A model generated the notes under the pieces. It was given only the letters and a program-made list of their open reading frames with translations, had not been told where the DNA came from and ran no database searches. The position numbers and the translations under genes are program-made. A DNA stretch of 12,497 nt from the NCBI GenBank assembly GCA_900756605.1, contig CAAEKX010000336.1, forward strand, positions 1-12,497, read 5' to 3'. Every line of letters starts with the position of its first letter. The first letter of the stretch is position 1. Below, in pieces: positions 6,283 through 12,497 of the stretch. Source of the stretch: Coriobacteriia bacterium. GTDB lineage: Bacteria; Actinomycetota; Coriobacteriia; Coriobacteriales; QAMH01.

Positions 6283-6691
6283 CTTGCGACCTCCTTCGTC
6301 TTGGCCGTCCCCTATGGACTGCGCCTTGTATCGCGAGGGGTGCACAGGTTCTCGGGAGCTTGCAAGGGAGGAAGCGAAGCCGACGCGCTCTTCTGCGCCG
6401 GTGCTCTTTTCTCCAAGTTTTCCATGCGCTTGGAACTATCGAGGAAGGGAAAAGTTTGAGAAAAGATCGCGGCCCTTGCGAGATGCCGGGGTTCTGTGCC
6501 CCACTTTGCATGCAAGGCCCCATGGGGACGAGATGAGGAAGCGTTGCCGAGATGGTTGAGCTGTGAGGGCTAACCGCATTGGCGGCTTAAGGCTTCGAGA
6601 ATCACCGTTTCTATGTGCGGTTCACGCACTCGTGACATCCTGTGAGATAATAGGATCAAAAGCAAGTCGAGACGCATGGAGGGCTGGTCGC
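6283..6691. other. Gene-free region between divergent genes, with palindromes
   Basis: Several short frames are open here on both strands, but none has a convincing start site or protein-like content. It contains palindromes CTTGCAAG (6359-6366), TTGCATGCAA (6506-6515) and CCCCATGGGG (6518-6527), and GGGG/CCCC arms at 6488-6502. The 9-mer GAGGAAGCG occurs at 6368-6376 and 6535-6543. The last 70 bases hold the promoter of the rightward operon. Promoters for the leftward nuclease gene must also lie here, but none is clear. It could be a cargo insertion point or a replication or control region; I cannot tell which. Confidence 0.5.
6622..6651 (+). promoter_or_regulatory. Promoter with extended -10 and small dyad before the XRE gene
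   Basis: GATAAT at 6646-6651 (five of six consensus bases) is preceded by TGA, giving an extended -10 element. The only -35 candidate, TTCACG at 6621-6626, is 19 bases away and weak. Just upstream, TCACG-cact-CGTGA (6622-6635) is a perfect 5-bp dyad where an XRE repressor could bind. Transcription would start near 6658, about 35 bases before the proposed TTG start. Confidence 0.45.
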
Positions 6692-7123
6692 TTGGGAACT
6701 GGCGAGAGGATAGCAGCAGCGCGAAAGGCTGCGGGGGTGACGCAACTCCAGCTGGCCGAGAAGATCGGCAAGACCAAGAGTTCGATCGCGAACTACGAGT
6801 CGGGATTTCGCGAACCTGACAGCGAGACCATCTGCGCTATAGCGCAGGCGCTCGGCGTAACCTCGCAGTCGCTAGAGGATTGGCGCATGGATTCGGTCCA
6901 GGACGTGCTCGAAGTGCTGTTCCGCATGGAGGAACAAGGATTCGGCATAGAGCCCGTGCGCATAGGCTCCGCTGTGGCGATAGCAATAGACCCGGATGCT
7001 CCCCATGCACCGAAATTGGAGATGGCGCTGGAGAAGTGGGCAGAGCAGCGCAAGGCCGTGAAGGATGGGACGCTCCCCGCATGCGAGTATGCGATTTGGC
7101 GGGGATCGTTCGGTGCTGATTAG
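6692..7123 (+). CDS. XRE-family helix-turn-helix regulator, first gene of the cassette
   Basis: A 143-residue protein, probably the transcriptional controller of the operon. Residues 4-60 form a Cro/C1-type domain: ERIAAARKAAGVTQLQLAEK, then SSIANYESGFREPDSETICAIAQALGV. The C-terminal part (VQDVLEVLFRMEEQGFGIEP, later ALEKWAEQRK) resembles the effector or dimerisation tail common in XRE regulators of clostridia and coriobacteria, from memory. I chose TTG 6692 because GGAGGG at 6678-6683 lies 8 bases before it and the domain begins right after it. The frame is open back to 6563, but that stretch overlaps the promoter and is not protein-like. Fifteen bases separate it from the next gene. Confidence 0.85.
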   Translation: MGTGERIAAARKAAGVTQLQLAEKIGKTKSSIANYESGFREPDSETICAIAQALGVTSQSLEDWRMDSVQDVLEVLFRMEEQGFGIEPVRIGSAVAIAIDPDAPHAPKLEMALEKWAEQRKAVKDGTLPACEYAIWRGSFGAD

Positions 7124-7138
7124 AAAGGCAAAGCAAAT

Positions 7139-7723
7139 TTGGAAGAAGAGAGCAGACACGTCATCGGTTATTTTGACTTGACGAGGAATATGAAAGAGAA
7201 AAGAAAGAAGCTGGTATCCGACGAGGATTTTCATCATGCGGCATCTAGGTGCTTCGACAATGCCGATTCTTTTCTCAGGTTTGCGTCGTATCCCATGCTG
7301 CATCTTTGCCTTGAAGACATTATGAGCGCAGCTGCTTTCTCAAACTCGGCATTTGCATGTGAGTTGTTTCTTAAAGCACTGCTCTTAAGTAGATCCATCG
7401 AGCCTTCTAGGATTCATAAGCTAGACGAACTGTTCGACAAGCTTGACTCAGATATTCAGAATGAGATCATTCGAGATTTCCCCATGGGAGAAGGCTTACA
7501 TACACGTGACGAGCAAGAGTTCATGTTGCAGTTGCACGAGAATAGAGATGCTTTTGCAATTATGAGATATAGCCATGAAATGGATGGATTCGCTTTCCAG
7601 TATGAATTTGTCTTCAAACTGGCGCTGAGCCTAAGAGAGACGGCACGAAAACAACTTGCTAATCTGGGAGATGACAAGCCTGAAGGAATACTCTTCATGC
7701 CTACTGTAAAGGAGCAATTATGA
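7139..7723 (+). CDS. HEPN-like domain protein, second gene of the cassette
   Basis: The protein is 194 residues and nearly all helical. The core (about 65-170) has the look of a HEPN domain: AAAFSNSAFACELFLKALLL (64-83), then HKLDELFDKL (93-102), then ENRDAFAIMRYSHE (134-147), which matches the family's late helix with its conserved RY-x2-E. HEPN proteins in defence and toxin systems are often RNases using R-x4-6-H. I do not find that motif with correct spacing (Arg136 has no His at +5 to +7), so it may be a non-catalytic or scaffold HEPN. The start is TTG 7139, with AAAGG 10 bases upstream; ATG 7190 is an alternative that loses 17 residues. G+C is lower than in its neighbours. Its stop overlaps the next start as ATGA. 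Confidence 0.7.
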   Translation: MEEESRHVIGYFDLTRNMKEKRKKLVSDEDFHHAASRCFDNADSFLRFASYPMLHLCLEDIMSAAAFSNSAFACELFLKALLLSRSIEPSRIHKLDELFDKLDSDIQNEIIRDFPMGEGLHTRDEQEFMLQLHENRDAFAIMRYSHEMDGFAFQYEFVFKLALSLRETARKQLANLGDDKPEGILFMPTVKEQL

Positions 7724-9774
7724 AAGGCGAAGAAAGATACCTTCTTAACTTGCTAGAGGGCACAAAGACAAGATTCCATATCCCTGTTTACCAGAGGAAT
7801 TACGATTGGCGCATCGAGGACTGTAAGCAGCTGTTCGACGATCTCGAAGAGCTTGCGACGGGCAGTGAGAACACTCATTTCTTCGGTAGTATCGTCTCGC
7901 AAGCCGACGGGGATGTCCGGGTGGTTATTGACGGCCAGCAAAGGATTACCACGTCGTACTTGCTGCTTCTCGCGCTTGTCCATCTTCTGCAGGAAGGCGC
8001 CATAGGCTCGGAGGAGAGCAGTCTCGCGGACATGATCAACGAGGAGTACCTTATCGACAAATGGCACAAGGATGACAGCAAGCTCAAGCTGAAGTTGATA
8101 AAGGACGACCAAAAAGCCTTCGAGGCCATCTACTCGGCGGATAGGAGCGCGTTTGTCGATACATCCAACATCACTGCGAACTACGACTACTTTAGAAAAA
8201 GGATAGCGGGAAGCGAGCTGACGGCCGATCATCTGCGTTCGGCTATTGAGAAGCTGATGATAATCGACATCAAGCTCGATAAGGACGACGATGCCCAGCG
8301 CATCTTCGAGAGCCTCAACTCGACAGGCCTCGAGCTCAGTGAGGGCGACAAAATTCGCAATTTCATACTCATGGGGCTCGATCCTGCATCGCAAGAGGAA
8401 TACTACGAGAGCTATTGGAATAAGATCGAGAAGAACACCGACTTCGACGTCAGCTCTTTCGCCCGTGACTGGCTAGCCGCCACGCAAAGGAAGACTCCCG
8501 CTATCAAGAAGGTCTATGCGGTATTCAAGAATTACGTCAAAGATAACGAGATCGACACGAAAGAGCTACTTGAGAGCCTGCTCCGATATTCAGGCTACTA
8601 CAGGTTGATTTATAAGCACGATTCCAGGAATGCGAGCATGGATGCGACTTTGAGACGGCTCGTGCTTCTGGACACCAGCGTCGTAAATCCTTACCTCTTG
8701 AATCTGCTGGAGTATCGCGAAGGCGGCCAGATAGAGGATGAAGAGGTGGTCGAATCCCTTCGGGCAGTGGAGAATTACATTTTCCGCAGGTGGGTCTGCA
8801 AGGTTCCGACGAACGCTTTGAACAAGGTTTTCGAGACTCTTCACTCCGAGACGATCAGAGGGGTGAAAGATGGGGCGAGGTATCCGGACGTGTTGAAGTA
8901 TGTGCTGCTTTCGAAGGAAGGAAGTGGCCGCTATCCCCGCGATACCGAGTTTCTCGAAGAATTCGAAAGGCGCGACTTCTATCGCATCGGGTCTTACAAG
9001 CTGTATCTGTATGATAGATTGGAAAACGGCGATAGTCTGGAACGGGTCGATGTCGTGAAGGGGATGAGGGAAGACCGCTACACGGTTGAGCACATCATGC
9101 CCCAGTCCCTGTCGCCAAGCTGGAAAGACGACCTGGCTTCGGAATTCGAGGAAGTCCATAAGCGTTGGCTGAACTCGCTGGCAAACCTGACCCTCACCGC
9201 GTACAACTCCCAATACAGCAACAAACGTTTCATCGACAAGAGGGACGTAGAGGGAGGCTTTAAGGATACCGGGTTCAGGATAAGCGCAAAGATCGCCCTA
9301 TGCGATCAGTGGACGGAGAAAGAGCTTCAGCAAAGAAACGAGCGGCTGAAGACGCGCTTTCTGGAGCTCTGGCCTAGAATCGAGACCGCCTATGTCCCCG
9401 TTTTCGACATGCACGAAGAGGTTGGCCTTGACGAGGACTTCGAGTTCACGAACAGGAAAATCGCAGCCTATACCTTCCTGGGGTCGAGGTTCACAGTCAA
9501 GAATTGGGCTGAAATGATATGCGGTGTTCTTTCCTCTGTATATGAACTGGACCCGTCAGTGCTGCTCAGATATATCCCTGAAGGCGAGTTTCCGGCAAGA
9601 TATTTCTTCGCCAAAGAGGCCGATTATTGCTACGAGATTGCAAGTGGGCTCTACTTCAATCCAGGAAGCTCAACCTCGACCAAGTTGGAGACGTTAAGAC
9701 GTGTGTTCTCTGCTGCGCAACTCGAAGAGAGCGATCTGTCGTTTGAGCTCTACAGAATGAAAGATGAAGAATAG
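7720..9774 (+). CDS. DUF262-DUF1524 (GmrSD-like) nuclease
   Basis: A 684-residue protein related to GmrSD type IV restriction enzymes, which use an NTP-driven DUF262 half and an HNH DUF1524 half to cut modified phage DNA. The DUF262 part shows IPVYQRNYDW (21-30), VVIDGQQRITT (68-78) with the DGQQR motif, and FESLNSTGLELSEGDKIRN (196-214). The DUF1524 part shows TVEHIMPQ (455-462) with catalytic-type His458, then LANLTL (487-492) and the Asn residues of YNSQYSNKRF (495-504), a complete HNH pattern. About 120 residues follow (from 565: TNRKIAAYTFLGSRFTVKNW onward), forming an extra C-terminal domain that I cannot name. AAGGAG lies 5 bases before the ATG, which overlaps the HEPN stop. Target specificity cannot be read from sequence; both active sites look intact. 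Confidence 0.9.
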   Translation: MKGEERYLLNLLEGTKTRFHIPVYQRNYDWRIEDCKQLFDDLEELATGSENTHFFGSIVSQADGDVRVVIDGQQRITTSYLLLLALVHLLQEGAIGSEESSLADMINEEYLIDKWHKDDSKLKLKLIKDDQKAFEAIYSADRSAFVDTSNITANYDYFRKRIAGSELTADHLRSAIEKLMIIDIKLDKDDDAQRIFESLNSTGLELSEGDKIRNFILMGLDPASQEEYYESYWNKIEKNTDFDVSSFARDWLAATQRKTPAIKKVYAVFKNYVKDNEIDTKELLESLLRYSGYYRLIYKHDSRNASMDATLRRLVLLDTSVVNPYLLNLLEYREGGQIEDEEVVESLRAVENYIFRRWVCKVPTNALNKVFETLHSETIRGVKDGARYPDVLKYVLLSKEGSGRYPRDTEFLEEFERRDFYRIGSYKLYLYDRLENGDSLERVDVVKGMREDRYTVEHIMPQSLSPSWKDDLASEFEEVHKRWLNSLANLTLTAYNSQYSNKRFIDKRDVEGGFKDTGFRISAKIALCDQWTEKELQQRNERLKTRFLELWPRIETAYVPVFDMHEEVGLDEDFEFTNRKIAAYTFLGSRFTVKNWAEMICGVLSSVYELDPSVLLRYIPEGEFPARYFFAKEADYCYEIASGLYFNPGSSTSTKLETLRRVFSAAQLEESDLSFELYRMKDEE

Positions 9775-9783
9775 ATAGATCGG

Positions 9784-11268
9784 ATGGAAATAATGAATCT
9801 GGGACACGAGGACGAACAAAGGGAATTCAAGAAATCGACCTCCGAGCTGAAGGAGGGCGTGGCCTCTATCGCCTCGATCCTGAACAAGCACGGCGCAGGC
9901 GAGTTGTACTTCGGTGTGCGCAAGGACGGCGAGGTGTGCGGACAGGACGTTTCCGAGTCCACGCTTCGAGAGATCAGCCAGGCCATCGGCAACCACATCG
10001 AGCCCTCCATCTATCCATCGGTGACGCATGAGCAGACACCGGAAGGAAAAGACTATGTAAAGGTAGCATTCGAAGGTGATGCAGCTCCCTATTCTTGCGC
10101 AGGCAAATATCGCGTTCGAGTTGCAGACGAGGACGTGCTCATGCGTCCCGAGGAGCTGCGCGCAAGGTTCAGGGAGGCTGAGAACCGCATCAACCCCTGG
10201 GATGGCCGCGTCTCCGACAAGACCATCGCAGATGTTGACGAGGAGACGCTTCGCAAGTTCATAGAACGAGGGCGCAAAAAAGGAAGAATACCATTCGAGT
10301 TCACAGATGCTAAGGATGCGCTTGAGCGCTTGGGACTGCTTGCTGGCGACAATCTCCTGAACGCCGCAGTCGTGCTCTTCTGCCCATCGCGCTATACCGG
10401 TTTGAAGATGGGCATTCTTGCTTCGCATGCCAGGACCGACATACTCGACCTCAAGCAGGAAGCGGGAATCTTCTTCGACCTTGTTGACAAGGCCGAATGG
10501 TTCATCATCACCAACACGCGCAACAGGGTGGACACCTTTACGGCAGGGCCGAGCCCCGTCTATCCTGAGATTCCCAGGGATGCTCTGCGCGAGGGTCTGA
10601 TGAACGCCTTCGCCCATCGTGACTGGCAAACCATAGATGCGGTGATCGTGGACATCTACAATGATGCCGTTGAGGTCTTGAGCCCCGGATGGTTCATCGA
10701 GGGGCAAGATCCCGAGAGCCACCTTTCGGGCGAGAATAAATCCTCCATAACGCGAAATCCCCTCATCTCCAGGACGCTGTACCGCTCTGGCGACATCGAG
10801 GCGTTCGGCACGGGCATTAAGCGAATCAAGGATCTGTGCGATGAAGCGGGCATAGAGGTCGAGTATGGGCATGCACCATCAGGCACTAACCTCATCTTCC
10901 ACCGTAACGACCCGTTCGGACAGAGTATGAATGCGCCGGTTTCACCAGCAGATGTTGATCTAAATGATACCGACCCAGTTGACCGACCTAGTACCGACCC
11001 AGTACCGACTCAGTTGACCGATCCAGTTGCGCAGCTGTGTGCCGTTCTAGTAGATGGCCCCCTCAGCATAAGCGAGGCAATGGAAGTTCTCGGGTTATCG
11101 CATAAGCGCAATTTCAGGGAAAGATACTTGAATCCGGCGCTGGGAATGGAGTATGTCGAGCGAACGATCCCGGACAAGCCCAACAGCAGCAAGCAAAAGT
11201 ACCGTCTGACCGAAAAAGGCGGGCAATACTTTCAGGAGGAAATGTCAAAGAGCGGCATTGGGAGCTGA
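9784..11268 (+). CDS. Schlafen-like AlbA_2 protein with HATPase and winged-helix domains
   Basis: A 494-residue protein. Residues about 8-125 form an AlbA_2 (Schlafen-type, formerly AAA_4) domain: EDEQREFKKSTSELKEG, then AGELYFGVRKDGEVCGQD. This is followed by a GHKL-type ATPase-like region (HATPase_c_4) with REGLMNAFAHRDW (269-281) and EAFGTGIKRIKDLC (339-352). Residues 396-415 are a repetitive TDP-rich linker, and about 415-490 is a winged helix. Family members have been annotated as transcriptional regulators or RecG-like helicases, but no helicase motifs are present. Schlafen-type domains can be RNases; the acidic and lysine residues near 11-17 could belong to such a site. The gene starts 9 bases after the DUF262 gene; ATG 9784 or ATG 9793 could be used, and neither has a strong ribosome site. 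Last gene of the cassette. Confidence 0.87.
   Translation: MEIMNLGHEDEQREFKKSTSELKEGVASIASILNKHGAGELYFGVRKDGEVCGQDVSESTLREISQAIGNHIEPSIYPSVTHEQTPEGKDYVKVAFEGDAAPYSCAGKYRVRVADEDVLMRPEELRARFREAENRINPWDGRVSDKTIADVDEETLRKFIERGRKKGRIPFEFTDAKDALERLGLLAGDNLLNAAVVLFCPSRYTGLKMGILASHARTDILDLKQEAGIFFDLVDKAEWFIITNTRNRVDTFTAGPSPVYPEIPRDALREGLMNAFAHRDWQTIDAVIVDIYNDAVEVLSPGWFIEGQDPESHLSGENKSSITRNPLISRTLYRSGDIEAFGTGIKRIKDLCDEAGIEVEYGHAPSGTNLIFHRNDPFGQSMNAPVSPADVDLNDTDPVDRPSTDPVPTQLTDPVAQLCAVLVDGPLSISEAMEVLGLSHKRNFRERYLNPALGMEYVERTIPDKPNSSKQKYRLTEKGGQYFQEEMSKSGIGS
10969..11029 (+). repeat. Short imperfect tandem repeat encoding a TDPV linker
   Basis: Five units of about 11-13 bases, consensus (TG)ACCGAyCCAGT, lie in tandem inside the AlbA_2 gene. 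Being 11 or 13 bases long, the units are not multiples of three, so they are read in changing frames; the encoded linker holds TDPV three times. Loss or gain of one unit would shift the frame and remove the winged-helix domain. In related proteins from gut bacteria I recall similar repeated linkers at this place. Confidence 0.7.
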
Positions 11269-11284
11269 GACAAATTGTCCCAGC
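11264..11284. terminator. Dyad between convergent genes (possible two-way terminator)
   Basis: The 21 bases form a dyad, GCTGaGACAA-a-TTGTCcCAGC, with one mismatched pair. It begins in the last codons of the AlbA_2 gene and ends 3 bases before the stop of the convergent amidotransferase gene. There is no T-run on either side, so intrinsic termination would be weak. It may equally be a protein-binding site or a mark of the cargo boundary. Confidence 0.45.
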
Positions 11285-11287
11285 GGC

Positions 11288-12073
11288 TCACGTGTAGCAC
11301 GCCACCATCTCGGATGCCTGAACCTCATCGGTGCAGACGGGCAGGTACTCTGCGCATTCGAGGATCATCGGGCAGTCCTTGCAGGCCTCGAACATCCCGT
11401 AACGAGTAAGGTCATCGTCAAGATTGGCGAATGCCGCCCAAGCGTCGTAGGCCGAATTGCTGAAGAGCGTCGGTTCGTAGGCGAAGCGCGGCTTGAAGTT
11501 GCCGTTGGAGTAAAGGATGCCGTGATCTTCCACCCAGTTGCCGAAAAGACGAACGGTGCCGTTCTTGGACATCAGCAGGAAGCGGGAGCCCTGGGTTGAT
11601 CCTTCGATGATGCGCAGGGCGCGCTTGTCTCCGAGGAAGTCATTCGACATCGCTTTGAGCGGCACGAGCACCGACTTGGCGAACGCCATGCTATCGGAAG
11701 TGGCGTCATCGGTCTGAAGGCCAGAGAGAGTCCCGTTATGCATGAATCCCACGCTGGCATCGATCTTGGTGGCGCGCATCTTGGCGAAGCTGCCCTTCAC
11801 GGCGAATGGGTGGCAGCAACCAGGCACGACAGCGCCGTGGGTGGCGATGCGGAAATGGAGCGCCATGGGCGTATTCTCCACGTCGATGGAGGATGTGACC
11901 TCATCGAGCGCTTCTAGGAAGTCAGGCCAGGCCATGAAGCCCTTGCGGATGCTCACATGGTCGCTTGCGGCCCACATGATGCCCGCGCCGTCGGGATTGT
12001 TGTCCCAGCAGGCGCGAAGCGTGTCGGTGCTTGGGAGCTGTTTGCCTTGCGGCTTGTAGACGATTATGCACAT
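11288..12073 (-). CDS. Class II glutamine amidotransferase (Ntn hydrolase), amidoligase partner
   Basis: This 261-residue protein would release ammonia from glutamine or hydrolyse an amide bond. Cys2, exposed after Met removal (MCIIVYKPQG), is the expected nucleophile. Family motifs follow: NNPDGAGIMW (25-34), ALHFRIATHG (71-80), VGFMHNGTLSG (108-118) and LFGNWVEDHGILYSN (176-190). The start at 12073 is set by GGAAGGAG 7 bases upstream and by the need for Cys at position 2; the open extension to 12148 would bury the nucleophile. The C-terminus carries C231, C234, C240 and C247 (CKDCPMILECAEYLPVC), a possible metal site not needed for the Ntn fold. It overlaps the end of the amidoligase gene by 10 bases. 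This pairing is known from comparative genomics of amidoligases; the substrate here is unknown. Confidence 0.87.
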   Translation of the reverse strand: MCIIVYKPQGKQLPSTDTLRACWDNNPDGAGIMWAASDHVSIRKGFMAWPDFLEALDEVTSSIDVENTPMALHFRIATHGAVVPGCCHPFAVKGSFAKMRATKIDASVGFMHNGTLSGLQTDDATSDSMAFAKSVLVPLKAMSNDFLGDKRALRIIEGSTQGSRFLLMSKNGTVRLFGNWVEDHGILYSNGNFKPRFAYEPTLFSNSAYDAWAAFANLDDDLTRYGMFEACKDCPMILECAEYLPVCTDEVQASEMVACYT

Positions 12074-12497
12074 TGGAAATCTCCTTCCGGGACGATGAGC
12101 TCGCGCTCGATCAGGTAGTTGTGAAGCTCCGTCGTATCCACGGGGCATGCCTCCATCACCGCGTCCGCCAGGTCGTACCAGCAGAAGCGGTCCATCTGCG
12201 AGGGGTTAGAGGATTTGACGAGATGGCAAAGTCCTGTGACGAACTGCAGGGTGGCAAGGATCGTGTCGGCCTTGAGCGTGCCGCGGAAGAGTCGGAACTC
12301 GATGGTGTGCGCGTTGGTGACATTGATCGCGTGATAGCGGTCGCGCTTGGCGAAGCAGCTCACCCGCTGGGCCTTCTTGACCCAGCCTGCGTCCTCTTTT
12401 GGCGCGTTGCACTTGGGTGCCCACCGGTCGATGTTGTGGCGCTTGCGGCGGGAGAAGATGACGATGGGTTCGAAGAGGCGGTCGACGGTCTCGATGA
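12064..12497 (-). CDS. Amidoligase-family (GCS-like) protein, C-terminal part, cut by window end
   Basis: The frame is open from the window's right edge to TAA at 12064, giving 143 residues of a longer protein; its start and most catalytic residues lie outside. Recognisable are RKRHNIDRWAPKC (17-29), YHAINVTNAHTIEFRLFRGTL (54-74, the key part being IEFRLFRGTL) and a helical tail. The IEFRLFRGTL block, preceded by a basic Arg/Trp-rich segment, is typical of the putative amidoligase family (glutamine-synthetase/GCS-like fold), which joins an amine to a carboxylate using ATP. A GTG at 12363 is not the true start, since coding continues upstream. Overlap with the amidotransferase gene implies coupled translation and a joint reaction, for example tagging of a peptide, a wall component or a protein. 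Confidence 0.8.
   Translation of the reverse strand, partial: IETVDRLFEPIVIFSRRKRHNIDRWAPKCNAPKEDAGWVKKAQRVSCFAKRDRYHAINVTNAHTIEFRLFRGTLKADTILATLQFVTGLCHLVKSSNPSQMDRFCWYDLADAVMEACPVDTTELHNYLIERELIVPEGDFQCA

Noticed and set aside
6258..6559. Several overlapping open frames on both strands in the gap before the XRE gene
   Set aside because: No start has a proper ribosome site, and the peptides are rich in Arg, Pro and Cys as expected from noncoding G+C-rich DNA.
6537..6612. A functional tRNA gene
   Set aside because: The T-stem and D-stem do not pair and two acceptor pairs are wobbles; kept only as a weak observation.
6563..6691. In-frame N-terminal extension of the XRE regulator
   Set aside because: It crosses the promoter, while TTG 6692 has GGAGGG at ideal spacing and starts just before the helix-turn-helix.
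7753..9213. Two open minus-strand frames (7753-8394, 8590-9213) opposite the DUF262 gene
   Set aside because: Mirror frames of a G+C-rich coding region; the plus strand carries the DGQQR and HNH motifs.
9694..10872. 392-codon open frame on the minus strand, opposite the AlbA_2 gene
   Set aside because: It is antisense to a gene with clear AlbA_2 and HATPase motifs, has no ribosome site, and its translation has no domain-like order.
1..12497. CRISPR array, insertion sequence or rRNA
   Set aside because: No regularly spaced repeats, no transposase and no conserved rRNA stretches were seen anywhere in the window.

Overview
The window looks like part of the backbone and cargo of a conjugative or mobilizable element (integrative element or plasmid) from a high-GC Gram-positive host. 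A gut actinobacterium of the Coriobacteriia is my best guess. That rests on protein style (a membrane-anchored zinc-finger tail, a TTG-started XRE regulator, ParA/ParB next to MobC/MobA, a class II amidotransferase next to an amidoligase), on G+C that looks near 55-60% over most of the window, and on strong AAGGAGG-type ribosome sites. No replication initiator, integrase or 16S gene is present, so element type and species are inferences.

Layout. (1) 1-690 is visibly AT-rich (about 30% G+C in the lines I counted) and holds a plus-strand gene that seems cut by an in-frame stop. It differs from everything to its right. (2) 697-3688 is a leftward mobilization operon: mobC-like accessory protein, MOBP-type relaxase, an unknown protein and a membrane-anchored zinc-finger protein, tightly packed with short overlaps. 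(3) 3689-3907 is gene-free and full of inverted repeats: the candidate oriT. (4) 3908-5675 is a leftward parA-parB partition pair behind a promoter whose -35 element and spacer lie inside a perfect inverted repeat (a likely operator). (5) 5845-6282 is a small YraN-like PD-(D/E)XK nuclease, also leftward, followed by a hairpin. (6) 6283-6691 is gene-free, with short palindromes and a plus-strand promoter. (7) 6692-11268 is a rightward four-gene operon: XRE regulator, HEPN-like protein, DUF262/DUF1524 (GmrSD-like) nuclease, and a Schlafen-like AlbA_2 + HATPase + winged-helix protein. It is the only plus-strand block in an otherwise leftward backbone and reads as inserted cargo. It is the best candidate here for an undescribed, probably antiphage, system. 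(8) 11288-12497 resumes the leftward backbone with a class II glutamine amidotransferase overlapping the end of an amidoligase-family gene that runs off the window.

How it fits together: relaxase, MobC and oriT would move the element; ParAB would keep it; the amidotransferase/amidoligase pair would carry out an unknown amide-bond modification; and the four-gene cassette would defend the host or the element, with the XRE protein as likely repressor. All functions are read from family motifs; none is shown by experiment here.
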